The notes under the pieces: generated by a model
Told to the model about the DNA's origin: nothing
Databases searched by the model: none
What the model saw: only the letters and a program-made list of their open reading frames with translations
Translations under genes and position numbers: made by a program
Shown: positions 1-10,889 of the stretch, piece by piece
How positions within the stretch are numbered: position 1 is the stretch's first letter
How the letters are laid out: every line of letters begins with the position of its first letter
Assembly: GCA_031841125.1 (NCBI GenBank)
Contig: CM063111.1
Span: forward strand, 55,365,535-55,429,534
DNA: 64,000 nucleotides
Origin: Acanthococcus lagerstroemiae
Taxonomy: Eukaryota > Arthropoda > Insecta > Hemiptera > Eriococcidae
Direction: 5' to 3'

Positions 1-44
1 TACAACTCGCTTAGTAAGGGTCGTAGGAGGTACCAGTATACCAA

Positions 45-190
45 TTTTCAATTCAATTCAATTCAAAATACCTTTATTCAGGGGATTATGTGTATATAAT
101 ACATAGTAGTTTAGAGTTGAGCGGCACCAAAGTGGGGCTCGCTCCCCCGACCTATGCCGGGCGAAGGTTTCTTCTAGACACTCCCATTCG
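45..190 (-). mobile_element. LINE 3' end with short tandem tail
   Basis: Read on the minus strand this is the tail of a non-LTR retrotransposon: the end of an ORF with residues EWECLEETFARHRSG, then a short 3' UTR with AATAAAGG, then tandem GAATT-type pentamers at about 47-66. A short-period repeat instead of poly(A) is typical of several LINE clades, including RTE. Only the last roughly 40 codons lie in the window region examined. Clade assignment is an inference. Confidence 0.5.
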
Positions 191-283
191 TTTCTGTTTC
201 TCGCTATTCTTTGAAAGCTATTACTATTTGGAAATTAATTAATGTTTTTCCATCTTAATTTTTGTTTACATCTTCTTCTTTGT

Positions 284-488
284 GTTTGGTTGGCGCGCTG
301 GTCTCAGAATCCGGAAATCCCGGATTCGAGCCCACGTAGCATCTCGCCACATTTCGACCTAGGCTGGTTTTTTTACAAGAAGAGGAGAGGTCTAAGACAG
401 CCCTAACAGCCTCCGCGACGTCTGTGAGGTAATGCTCGAAAGGGCTGATTCCAGGGCTCGGGTTGAGAGCAAAAATTAGAAAAGAGAT
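284..488 (+). repeat. tRNA-derived SINE, family A, copy 1
   Basis: About 205 bp that is homologous along its whole length to the minus-strand copy at 56319-56528. It contains a B-box-like GATTCGAGCCC preceded by GGTCTCAGAATCCGG, a middle body with GACCTAGGC and CAGCCTCCGCGACGTC, and an A-rich end (AAAAATTAGAAAAG). The A-box region has been shortened compared with the other copy, so internal Pol III promoter function is probably lost here. tRNA-derived SINEs move using LINE machinery supplied in trans. Confidence 0.75.
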
Positions 489-2937
489 TATTTTTTTGGA
501 CTTGAAATTTGATACCTTTCCAAATTTGCCGCAGAAACCGTGAGTAATCTCGAAAATGCATTACATGAAAGTCATCCTAACTGCATAAAGGCGTGCTGAC
601 TGGTCGAGACGGCGACAGCTGATGAGTAAGAAAACCTGTGTTAAATACTCCAGGCTTCGGCAAAGCGTACCGTAAGAACTTTAAAACCGACCCGGCATCA
701 AAAGAAACGCGCAGTATCGAAAGAAATATGATTCGCTTTGTTACCTGAGACGTTTTGTGTTTAGAAGTGGCAAATTTGTATGTAAATATAGCGAGCAGCT
801 TCTTGAAAAAGTGACTGTGATTTGGTTTTTTTCGTTTAACCCTTTTCTGCAGCTTCTCAGTGTGCGAGAGGAAGGAGATGGGGAGACGGTTAAATCCGAA
901 AATCTATAACGACCGTAAAAAGTTGTAAATTATATACCCTCGGATACAAACCTATAAATTAGAATATTATTGGATACCATTTTGGAAAAACAGATATTCT
1001 GAAAACTGACGCCCCCCCTCCCGCTTGTAATCGGTAACTTTGAAAAACTTATCAACAGAGTCCCGTCTTAAATTTGATTTCTTTACATCAGTGATACGAT
1101 CCGGGACCCTTATCTAAATTGCATGTTGAACTTCACCCTTCTAGGCATTCGGCGGTTGAGTTTAAATTGTTCGATAACCTTGAAACATGACACACATTTT
1201 TGAAACCGGTTGGCTAATACTCGTAATATTTGTTTATTCGAGCCTGGCGTTATCATCCTACAATAACGCGAATCGTATTGGAGCTGAGAAACTGAAATCT
1301 GGATTACTGGGTTCTGAGATGAGATTGGGGGGGGGGGATCACAATGTGAGTAAAATATGATGTGTTTGTAGATTTTTGTTGTCATATGATCTAGTCAGCT
1401 GTAATTCAGCTACAGGACTGAAATTTTGAATCGCCTTTCGTGAACATTTTTGTGAACCGAGTTTGATCGCCATCATCTGTTAATTCATTCGGGAGTTGGG
1501 GACGTTAGTAAAAGTCGCCAACAGTTTGGGCTCGTTCATTTGCGATGAGGTTGCTTCTTCCAACTCTTCAGTTCCTCTTAAACTATTATTAATTTGACCC
1601 GGACTGAATTTGTATTTTCACGGCCTCGAAAATGTAAGCAAATTTCAAATTTAGCCGTTAGTAAACTCCGAATTCCTCGTTTCGCCTCTGGAATAGTCGT
1701 TTCGGTACCCGCAAGAAACCTAGGACAGATAACCCCTCCCGTCTACCCATACGGCTTCGACTTACTCAAACGTCGATGCGGAACCCTCGGGCTCAACCCT
1801 AATGTCGAAGCCATCGTTATTAGCTCGACTATAGTTCACCAAACGACTCCTTTCCTTAAAAAAATAATAAATTTGAACCGAATTTATTTATATATACATA
1901 TAGAACTAAGCGCTACTCCGAAACCGATAAATCCTCGTAAATCCGCTGACCGCAAACAGAATTTCAAACGCGACCGTCGTCCCAATATAGACTTGTTCGT
2001 CCCCGAAAGCGCACTGGCAGACAGTGCAGAGGGAACCGGAGAGGAGAACTTAAACGCAACTATATACACGCCCGTTACTATTCAATATCCGTTGCCGGCT
2101 ATCCTTGTTGACTCTGCGGCTCCGCTCGCCTCGCTCCGGCCGGCCACGCCGTTTTATGCTCGGTACCTAACTCCAATTGTAAGTTCATCGTCTAAGCCTC
2201 TTTCTTGATGCTGGTCCCGTCTTTCTCTCTCGGCTCGGCCACCACACCACCGCACGTACACCGCCGCCGTATAATACCCCGGTATCCGGACGAAGGAAGA
2301 AGACGAAGCACATGTATATATATATACCCAGCCCAGCCTCTCTCGCCGTTTCCAACTTCCTAATTCCAAATTCCCACCCAGCGCTGTAAAGAAGCTTTCC
2401 ACCGTCATCTGAAATAATAGTGACCGCTGGCTACTTACTGGAAATTAATTTCGTCCGTCTGCAGACAGACCGCTGATTGTTTTTTCAGCGGGTGGCGAAC
2501 GCCGCGAACTGGCGCAGCCCAGTGGCGGCTGCGTGCGGTGCGGTTGGTCGTTTCCGAGAGGCAGCTTTGATGTATTCCTTTTCGCTGGACTGCACGTTTG
2601 GCAGGATGATGGCAGCCTTTGAAGAGATGATTCGCGGTCGCCGATGTTGTTCGCGAGTAATTAATGCACGGAACGGGCGAGGCCCGACCACCGGTGCCCG
2701 CTGGTGGTTCAAGGTACCAGTCTTGGTACGTCCTGGCAGCGATGGGCGAGTGCTGCCCAAAACACTGTCAGTAGCTTAGTGAAATTACATCGAAATTGGA
2801 GCAGTGTTAATGCATTGTTTGCGGAATATCGGTGATATTGACTGTCTTGATTACCACAGAAAACCTTCGGCCCCTACTTGGTGTGCAAATTTTTTAGCAG
2901 AAATAAAAAATATCGAATTTGAAAAACACGTTTCTCG
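489..2937. other. no recognisable gene or element
   Basis: I see no family I can name. The stretch has a run of nine G at about 1328, open frames on both strands without protein-like motifs, and a GC-richer block at about 2480-2780. It may be diverged single-copy DNA. Confidence 0.4.
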
Positions 2938-3330
2938 CGGTTTCTGACGCGCGGCTCTCCTGGGCAGGTTAGTCGAGGTAATTTGCCGTTGCTTTCCCCA
3001 CGGTTTTGTGGGCTTGGACTTCTTTCTTGTCTGTGCTGAAAAGTCTGCAGCCGCAGATCGCTCACTATCCACGACGTTGAATAAGTGGTCCAAGACGTAA
3101 ACACGCACAGTACCAATCTTTCTAATCTGGTGGAAACATGTTCTGTGATTGTGAAGCCCTGTGTGAACTAGCGACGCACTATGTTTCCGCCTCGGTTGAT
3201 ACTAGTCACTGTGTTCGCTAGTTTAGGGGTATTCGAATATCACTATAGCTTTCCGGCGTTGGTGGAACTCGAACCTGAGGCGCAAGGATTGCGAAGCGGA
3301 CAAGTTATCACTTGACCACTCAACAGCTGA
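2938..3330 (-). repeat. SINE family B, copy 1
   Basis: On the minus strand the copy begins with a tRNA-like head (TTGAGTGG as A-box, GGTTCGAGTTCC as B-box, near 3255-3320). Its body matches 39151-39570 in order: GGAAAGCTATAGTGATATTCG, a CACAG..TATCAAC..GAGG block, AGAACATGTT, CAGATTAGAAAG, CTGTGCGTGT and finally GGGGAAAGCAACGGCAAA. The two copies are diverged but collinear over almost 400 bp, which rules out chance. It lies just beyond the 3' end of the LINE at 3410. Confidence 0.7.
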
Positions 3331-3904
3331 TCTACTTGATGATGACGAGGTCATCAGTCTTGCAACCGGTTTGAAGCAGTCCTCCGTTTTCCCATATCTT
3401 GTTCGAGTTCCTTCAACTCCTAATAACTCTTAACATTTGACATCCTCGATAATCTGTTGAACATGCTGAAATCTTTGCCGACCCACGCAGTTCTTTCCGT
3501 TCACCTTACTTTGTAACAGTTGTGATATTATTCCTGGGCGCCTCAAGTTATGCCCTATTAATTTACATATCTCTCTTCCTTTTCAGACAGTTCCAAATAT
3601 CCATTTTACCTCCTACTCTGTTAAGTACTTCCTCATTTCTTACCTTATCTGTCTATTTGATACTAAGTACCCGCCCATAGCACCACACCTCAAAAGCTTC
3701 AATCCTTCTCTTTTTGTTTTCCTATCGTTCAGCTTTCACATCCATACAAGGCTACACTCCAAACATAAGTTTTCACAAAATAATTTTTTGATTTCCAGAT
3801 TTACTGAATTTGGCTTGTGCTATTTTACTACTGAAAATTTCTTTTACTCCTACCATCATTTGTTATTTTACTCCCTAAATAGCAAAATTTCCTTATTTCC
3901 TCAG

Positions 3905-4404
3905 AGAGCCGGATTAAGGCATGTTGCCGCCCTGTTCGAATTCATTTTTGTCGCCCTTCCAAATGTTGAGAAAAAGGGTGCCTGTGGCCTTCTGGCGCAC
4001 CTTTCACGTGTGTCTCAAATCAAAATACCAAACAAACTACCGGGTGTGGTGTTTCGGTGTTTATCTTACAAGCTGCCAACTCGACGTTCTTTTTCTATCA
4101 ACATTTACCCGGTGCGCACAACTTCGTCAGTGAGTAGTAAGGTCTACATCGATTTGGTGCCGAAGGGAAAAATAACAAATTACACGGATGACATTCGATG
4201 TCCATCTGCACACAAAAGGGATGTCGAATTTATTAGAGTAAAAAGTGCAATTATGGCAACTTAACTTTGTTTCTCAATAACTCGGCTCAGGTTATGAAGT
4301 TTATTCTTTTTACTATTAGGTTTGATTTCAAATTCAAAGTTTTTTGACAAATTTTGCCGCCCTGTTCGACCGAACAAGTCGAACATGCGTAAATCCGGCG
4401 CTGC
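3905..4404. mobile_element. hAT-like non-autonomous insertion with 8-bp target duplication
   Basis: A 500-bp insertion inside the LINE. It is bounded by an identical 8-bp direct repeat, TTCCTCAG, at 3897-3904 and 4405-4412. Its ends are inverted copies: AGAGCCGGATTAA on the left and TAAATCCGGCGCT on the right. Eight-bp target duplications and CAG-type termini are typical of hAT transposons. There is no transposase inside, so it would depend on one supplied in trans. A second inner inverted pair, TTGCCGCCCTGTTCGA, lies near both ends (about 3922 and 4355) but in direct orientation. Confidence 0.7.
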
Positions 4405-4860
4405 TTCCTCAGTCTTTTCCTGTCGTATATTTATATGCAGGTTATCATGTTCACATCGATTTCATACTCTTACTTTAGTTTTAGTTTTATTTATTCTCAT
4501 ACGATATTCTATACTCAAAATCTTCTCCATTCCATTTAAAATGTTTTCTAAATCTATATTCCTTTCAGCTAATAAAACAATATCGTCTGCAAACCTGAGA
4601 ATTTTTACTCACTCTCAAAGTTGTCTTACTTCCTCAATTTTTTCCTGACCAATTTTTATATTTAAGCATCATGACATCGATTGCGTACTTTTACTTGAGT
4701 TTTATTTTTGATTATTTTCATACAATATTTTACCCTCAAAATCTCCTCCGATTCAAAGTATTTTCTAAATCAGTTCTTCTTTCAGCTAATAAGGCAATAT
4801 CATCTGCAAATTTAAACTCTTTATTCGCTCTCCATTTATAGTTACACCTGCTTCAAATTT
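4405..4860. repeat. tandem duplication inside the LINE polymerase domain
   Basis: Two diverged copies of about 230 bp lie head to tail, meeting near 4640. Each holds, on the minus strand, the FADD catalytic box followed by LLAER and DLEN. Shared landmarks are CTTCCTCA..TTTTTTCCTG, ATCATG..ACATCGATT and CTCAAAATCT. The copies differ at many positions, so the duplication is old. Confidence 0.75.
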
Positions 4861-6470
4861 TTCTCTTAATTCTTTTAGAGCCCACTCTGTGTACAAATTA
4901 AATAATACTGGAGATAAGAAACACGCATGCATTACATCGTTTTCAATATTAGCCTCCCCTGTTTCTCCTTTTATTTTTAATGTGGTTTTCTGTTCTTTAT
5001 ATAAGTTTAAAATAACTTGACTTTCTTTAAAATGTATTCCTGTCTTTTTTAGAATATCAAACATTTTACCTCATTTAACATTGTAAAAAAGATATTTCAA
5101 TATCAAAGAATGCCATATATGTATCCTGCCCATCTACAATGAATCTCAAAGCTAACACTGCTTCTTCAGTACCTCTAAATTCAAACTGATCCGCTCCTAA
5201 TGCTGCATTTATTTTATTCTCATTTCTCTTATAAATTATCCGAGTTAATAATTGTGCCGGATGTGAAAAAATACGAATGGTTCGATACTCCCCCCCCCCT
5301 TATCTACCCTTGCTTTTTGGTATCGTTATAAATCCTCTGGAATTTCCTCTTTATTATAAGTATAACATACTACTCGTAATTGGTACAATTTATCAAGTAC
5401 GTATGTATTCTCCTAAGTTTTGTAATTATTCGGCTGGTATCTCATCCACTCCCGGAGCTTTCCATTTCTCTAAATCCCTTATTGCCTTGTCAAATTCACA
5501 TCTTAAAATCGAGTCTCCCCTCTCATCTTCTTCGACATCTTCCTCTCTCTCCATTCTTATCTTTTCGGTCTTATTCCTTTCCACTTTTTCTACAGCTGTG
5601 TATATAAGCTCTCCCTCCTTATTTGTTGTATTACTTGCTTTCTTCCCTCTTTCTCCAAACCCCATTTTTACTTTTCTACATGCTAAGTCTATTTGCTCTT
5701 TATTCATTAATTCTTCTACTTTATCCCTTTTTTCTTTTATCCATTCCTCCTTTGGCTTTTTATCGAATTTCTTTATTTCATTCCTGAACCTTTGATAAGC
5801 TAATCTACCTTCACTATCCTTTTCATTCTTGTAATTTCCTTTGTTTTTCCATCTCTTTGAGGATTTCCTCCTTCATCCTTGGTTTCTTCTTTTCTCTCTT
5901 AGTTTTACCTAGATTTTCTTCTGCTGATTTCAATACCCTCTCCTATATTTTACCCTATTCTTCCTCCGCACTTTAAAGTTCCTGTGCTTTTTCAGCTTCT
6001 AATCCTAATGTAACATCCTCTTGATATTTACTCTCTAATATAAATATTTTCTAACTTTTTCAAATTCCATCTTTTTACCCCTTCTTTTTTTACCTTGTTT
6101 CTTCAATTTAACCCTACTTTTCATTATTATCCAGTTATGATCATTGTCAATATCATCTTCTGGATAAGTTTTACTTGATTCTTAAAACGGTATTTTGTTA
6201 TAATATAATCGATTTGGTACCCACCTTCGTTACCTAGACTCGTCCATGTATACCTTTTTCTATAATGATTTTTAAATTGAGCATTTCTTATAACTAAATG
6301 ATACTTCACACATCCCGGACTATATTACCTTCTTTTCCTTCACCGTCACCCATAGTAATTAGATTCTCTTCGCCTCTAACATGTTTCATAAATCCCTCTA
6401 ATTCTTTATTATCAACAACAGGAAGGTGCTCTTCAATCAATTATCTGTTACAAAATTGTAGCTCTTAATA

Positions 6471-7462
6471 TTCTAAAGGCAAAGAAGGAATTTTATTTCG
6501 ATTCAAACAAAGTTTATAATTTGAGTAGGCATAACCAACATGATCACTAATACTATCAACACTTGTTAACTGGCGTCGAGTTTTGAAAGTATCCGAAGTA
6601 CATTGTTGTTCGTCATAACTAAGTACATCAGCATTGATATAGAATGATCAAAAAACAGGAAAATAATGTACGGCAACTTATATATGTATTGTGTATAAAA
6701 TCGTGTGTCCTTTTCTAATATCGTCGCAATATTCAATAGCAGGCTCCAAAATTTGGGTTGTATTATTTCTCCTGGATACTTCTTATAATATATCCAGTTC
6801 TGCTTCTGGCGTTTCTGATCCACGTTTACAAACTCTCTATGAATCATTTAGTAAGGTTGTATCCTGTACTTCGCTATATGGCTAATTATTCATTTGCTAC
6901 TTGCTTATTTGCTACTAGTTCATATGCTATTAGTTCTCTTGCGGCATCGCATATTCCCACAATTGCCACAGCGGAGAACGCCGTTGTTTTGTCTTCAGGT
7001 GAAAAAGCTACAAAACTAAAAGCCTTCACCGCTCGAAACCTGAAACGGAATATCAAAATTACCATTAATACTTTTATCGTACGTATTTATGAGACAGAAT
7101 TCACATCACATTATTCCTTGGAAAATCTACGGATAAGAGTACCACAGAAAGTTGTACTTGGTTCGATTCAAAGAAATTTTTGTGAACATGTTCTGCTTGG
7201 CTCGAATCAAACGAATTGAACACTTATCAAACTGAGACCCCATTTTATATATTAGCAAGCTGCTTGACTCACCTCTTCTAAATCCAATGAAGGATTCTCC
7301 TCAGTTTTAAGAATCTTTCCCAAGGGTAATATAGTACTCCATCGCTCGAAACCTGAAACAGAACATCAAAATTACCATTAATACTTTTACCATATTTATG
7401 AGACGTAATTCACATCGCATTATTCCTTGGAAAATTTACTAATAAGTGCAGGGATAAAAACT
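6471..7462. repeat. unassigned, with a direct repeat of about 105 bp
   Basis: No gene recognised. Two direct copies of a segment starting CGCTCGAAACCTGAAAC lie at about 7030-7140 and 7338-7440, sharing ATCAAAATTACCATTAATAC and TTATTCCTTGGAAAAT. The second copy abuts the large palindrome that begins at 7463. Open frames here have no family motif. Confidence 0.5.
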
Positions 7463-7508
7463 TCGACAGATAAACCCTGTGGAAAGCAATGAAAAACTTA
7501 CAACAGTC

Positions 7509-7563
7509 CATTTCCTGGAAAGAGGATACTGTTGTAACAACAGTATCTTCTTTCCAGGAAATG
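7509..7563. repeat. 26-bp inverted repeat with 3-bp loop
   Basis: CATTTCCTGGAAAGAGG at 7509 is inverted at 7538-7563 with a TAA spacer and one mismatch over 26 bp. The matching place in the right arm of the large palindrome (about 9405-9435) has one copy only. This is a secondary inverted duplication private to the left arm. Confidence 0.85.
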
Positions 7564-7689
7564 TAGCTTTTCCAAATATTAATTAATGGCGTTCCAACAA
7601 ATATATAATATTTCCGGACGTAAAAAGCCCGCCGTTCGGATGTCCGGGAAGGAGCTATTTGGGGGAGCAACATAATCGGAAAGTTTTAA

Positions 7690-7850
7690 AAAGAACGGCG
7701 CAATCAAAATAGGAACTTGGAATGTGAGAAGCTTGAATAAAGTTGGAGGATTGAAGAATCGTAAGAGAGAAATGAAGGGGCTTGAACTAGGAATATGTAG
7801 TTCGAATAAGTGAAGTAAGGTGGAAAGAGGAGAATGATTTTGGTCAGGAC
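7690..7850 (+). pseudogene. LINE endonuclease fragment, left palindrome arm
   Basis: The plus strand encodes KIGTWNVRSLNKVGGLKNRK, the conserved start of the apurinic-type endonuclease domain of RTE-like LINEs (GTWNVRSL is the family signature). A stop and a frameshift follow. The fragment ends where the Helitron-like sequence starts (7853). Confidence 0.75.
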
Positions 7851-7852
7851 AC

Positions 7853-8352
7853 TCAATAAATAAAACGAAGTCGAGTTAGTTACACCATTTATAACTCAAG
7901 AACGGCTGGACCGATTTTTATGATCTTCGATTTGTAGGATTTGTCTCCGCCCAGAATAACAGAATAATTATTAAAAAATCGAAAAAATTCACGAAAGAAA
8001 TTTATTAAGAAATTCATTTTTTTAAACATTTTTTATATGCATGGTGTTTTTTTTCAGTTTTTCAGTTTTCTACCATTATTTGAAATATCTTATTTTCGCC
8101 TATCGACGGAAATCTTATTTTTGCATTTTTTCAGTGTTTCAGTTTTCTACTGTTAATTGAAATATCGTATTTTCGCCTATCCATGGAAATGGAGAGAGGG
8201 TGTACGGCTTCATTTCAGTTTTTAGGGTCAGGAACTATTTCCCGAAGGAAGGCGAAGAAATCAACTTGATTTAGAAGAGGTAAGTGTATTGTTTGTTAAT
8301 GTATGAAATGGGTTCTCATTTTAATTAGCGTAGAATTTCGAAACAAGTACAT
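7853..8352 (+). mobile_element. Helitron-like 5' end, left palindrome arm
   Basis: It starts TCAATAAATAAAACGAAG and continues GTTAGTTACACCATTTATA, then ACTCAAGAACGGCTGGACCG. To my knowledge this order (TC start, short A/T-rich lead, ACTCAAGAACGGCTG block) is typical of the 5' ends of insect Helitrons. No Rep/helicase coding region is present. It inserted into the LINE endonuclease fragment. Confidence 0.5.
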
Positions 8353-8375
8353 GCAACGATCTGTGGTACTCTAAA

Positions 8376-9108
8376 ATGTACTTGTTTCGAAATTCTACGC
8401 TAATTAAAATGACAACCCATTTCATATATTAACAGACAATGCACTTACCTCTTCTAAATCAAGTTGATTTCTTCGCCTTCCTTCGGGAAATAGTTCCTGA
8501 CCTTAAAAACTGAAATGAAGCCGTGCACCCTCTCTCCATTTCCATGGATAGGCGAAAATACGATACTTCAATTAACGGTAAAAACTGAAAAACTGAAAAA
8601 ATGCAAAAAATAAGATTTCCGTCGATAGGCGAAAATAAGATATTTCAAATAATGGTAGAAAACTGAACAAGCAGTAATGCTGCACGACTAGGGTCGGCAA
8701 ATGCTGCAATTCCTATCGTCTGGATTCTGTTAAACATGAACGCACTTTATATTCATCAATAATAAACATCCTACAAAACTACGAACTACGACAGAATCGC
8801 CATTCATATTACCACTTGATAACGTCTAAGTACTGAACAACTTGAAGAATAAAAAAAAAATTAAAAAAAAAACATCGCAATAGGGTCTAGCCGACCCTAA
8901 AAACTGAAGAAAAAAACACTGTTCCATGTACAAAATGTATAAGAAAATAGATTTCTTAATAAACATTTTTTCGTGAATTTTTTCGATTGTTTAATAATTA
9001 TTCTGTTATTCTGGACAGAGACAAATCCAACAAATCGAAGATCATAAAAATCGGTCCAGCCGTTTTTGAGTTATAAATGGTGTAACTAACTCGACTTCGT
9101 TTTATTTA
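8376..9108 (-). mobile_element. Helitron-like 5' end, right palindrome arm
   Basis: Inverted counterpart of 7853-8352. On the minus strand it begins near 9108 with CCTAATAAATAAAACGAAG and reads towards the palindrome centre, interrupted by the insert at 8670-8903. Confidence 0.5.
8670..8903. mobile_element. short insertion with TAGCCGACCCTA terminus
   Basis: This segment is absent from the left arm of the palindrome, so it inserted after the inverted duplication formed. Near its left end it has TAGGGTCGGC and at its right end TAGCCGACCCTA, an inverted terminal match. The interior is A-rich. The terminus TAGCCGACCCTAAAAA (8888-8903) recurs exactly at 50312-50327 and in variant form at 49489 and 50170, pointing to a non-autonomous family. 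Confidence 0.65.
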
Positions 9109-9112
9109 TTAG

Positions 9113-9262
9113 GGTGTCCTGACCAAAATCATTCTCCTCTTGACACCTTACTTCACTTATTCGAACTACATATTCCTAGTTCAAGCCCCTTCATTTCTCT
9201 CTTACGATTCTTTAATCCTCCAACTTTATTCAAGCTTCTCACATTCCAAGTTCCTATTTTGA
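9113..9262 (-). pseudogene. LINE endonuclease fragment, right palindrome arm
   Basis: Minus-strand counterpart of 7690-7850 with the same GTWNVRSLNKV motif. It is part of the inverted duplication, not an independent insertion. Confidence 0.75.
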
Positions 9263-9639
9263 TTGCGCCGTTCTTTTTAAAACTTTCCGATTATGTTGCT
9301 CCCCCAAGTAGCTCCTTCCCGGACATTCGAACGGCGGGCTTTTTACGTCCGGAAATATTATATATTTGCTGGAACGCCATTAATTAATATTTGGAAAAGC
9401 TACATTTCCTGGAAAGAAGATACTGTTGTAAGTTTTTCATTGCTTTCCACAGGGTGTATCTGTCGAGGTTTACCTTCTCCTTGGTGCTTTTATTCGCGAT
9501 TTTAATGATATACGAGTATAACCTCATAGAGAGTCCTTTCTTTTATTCTTTACGCTTAAAGCTTTTTCGCCGTAGCAGGGTATCACCCAAGAAGAGGGTT
9601 ATAAAACTAAAAAACTCAAATTCAACTACGCTGGGCTCA

Positions 9640-9880
9640 TAATAAGGTCAGAGGAAGACAGATGGCATAAAATAGTAACTGAATGGACACCATATGAAAA
9701 CAGGACAAATAGAAGGAGTCCACGTGTTGAAAAGTGCGACGAAATTGTACAAATGGCAGGAGTGGCTTGGAATAGAGATGCTGCGTACCGTACACGTTGG
9801 AAGCGAATAGCAGAGGCCTATGCCCAGAGATGGGCGGATTGACTACATGAGTCAGTCAGAATTGTAAAATAAAATAAATA
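9640..9880 (+). pseudogene. RTE-like LINE C-terminus and 3' tail
   Basis: The plus strand encodes DRWHKIVTEWTPYENR, then DEIVQMAGVAWNRDAAYR and RWKRIAEAYAQRWAD before a stop. This is the C-terminal region of RTE-type LINE polyproteins. An A-rich tail (AAAATAAAATAAATAATA) follows directly at about 9865-9880, which supports a true 3' terminus. The rest of the element is absent on this side, although an endonuclease fragment of the same type lies in the palindrome just upstream. Confidence 0.75.
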
Positions 9881-10889
9881 ATATTTGTAACTTGTCGTAG
9901 TTATGATTGCACTCGGCAACTTCAGCATTATTCCACAGGGTTTTTTATCGAAGTAGAACTTATCTGATCTACGTACTGAATCGAGTAGTAAACGTTTTGC
10001 AGCATTTTTGGTTGACTGACGGTGAAATTGCAAATCGTTCGATCTGTGGTTGGGTAACGATAATCTAGCGACTGTGATAGGCAAATGCAAAAATTCTGTG
10101 ATCACACTTGTATTCGAAGTACCAGCACCACGAGCTTTTCCGACGTTCGGCGGCTATTAATTACACCGAACGGGCTGGAAAAGAGTGATAGCGGTGGCGG
10201 CACGCGGCAGCAAAACCGCGACGTCCTTTTCTGAATGCAATTTGAATAAATTTCTCCGGCTACCATCGAAATTATTCGGGAATCTCGCCGTTCCGGGACT
10301 CTTGGGGTCTAACGACGCGAGGACACAACGTAGTACTCCTCTATAATCTACTTTCGCGCCGTTAATTTTCTTAAATAAATTTTAAATGCACTGACTTGCT
10401 CTCGGACTTTTGTGAGACGAAACCGTAACTTCTACCACTTGTCTCGGATTTTTGTTCGTAAACATTCGCTCGCTTGAAGGGTGAATATTTAACGAATAGT
10501 TTGATTTTTTGTGCGGTGTTACATACTGTACTCGGGATAGAAAATGCGTCCGAGATTTTGGGCTTTGTATACGTCGGATAGAGAACGTGCTAGCTGGACA
10601 CGAAACCCTGAACTACATCGACCTCTGATCAATCGAAGCGACGCATAGGGGAAACTGCGAGAAACCCCCGAAAGTTCATCATCCTCACAAATCTCCTCCA
10701 GTTGACCTGACAATCTTCACAAATTCGAAATTGTGAGATAACTGGATCCAATACTAGTTTATGAGAAATGCTCAAGCCTTACAGACATTGATATGTACTT
10801 TGCTTCGAATCGTAGACATAATACAATCAATACGTATATTTTTTGTTGATTCCAAATGTATCCAATTGTAAGAATTATAGCGGGCTCTT
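9881..10889. other. no recognisable gene or element
   Basis: CpG-containing, moderately AT-rich DNA without open frames of note or repeat partners that I could find in the window. Confidence 0.4.

Larger units (their letters stand above)
3410..6470 (-). pseudogene. RTE-like LINE endonuclease/reverse transcriptase (decayed)
   Basis: A minus-strand non-LTR retrotransposon pol gene, broken by many stops and frameshifts. In order on the minus strand: an endonuclease C-terminus (QIDYI followed by DIDNDHNW, the apurinic-type endonuclease SDH box, about 6130-6235), a charged linker, the polymerase entry motif WKAPGVDEIPAE (about 5429-5468), LSPVLFNLYTE (about 4870-4915), the catalytic FADD box (4793-4813, duplicated at 4577-4596), and the C-terminal VWSVALYGCE motif (about 3745-3775). 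This order and these motifs fit the RTE type, but the clade call is by motif only. It is interrupted at 3905-4404 by a DNA-transposon MITE. No long frame survives, so it cannot make a working protein. Confidence 0.85.
7463..9474. repeat. large palindrome, about 0.9-kb arms
   Basis: The left arm (7463-8352) and right arm (8376-9474) are reverse complements with few differences, separated by a 23-bp spacer (8353-8375). At the centre, ACAAGTACAT faces ATGTACTTGT. The right arm has an extra 234-bp insert (8670-8903), and the left arm has an extra 37-bp inverted segment around 7509-7563. The arms carry a LINE endonuclease fragment (outer part) and a Helitron-like 5' end (inner part). The whole composite was therefore duplicated in inverse orientation after those elements had joined. 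Confidence 0.9.

Noticed and set aside
1594..2208. 204-codon plus-strand open frame
   Set aside because: No motif, low-complexity Pro/Ser/Ile-rich composition, no codon bias like the cyclophilin gene, and no sign of homology to any element I know. A chance frame is more likely than a gene.
5277..5795. 172-codon plus-strand Ser/Phe-rich frame
   Set aside because: Complement of the LINE polymerase region; the minus strand has WKAPGVDEIPAE in this interval.
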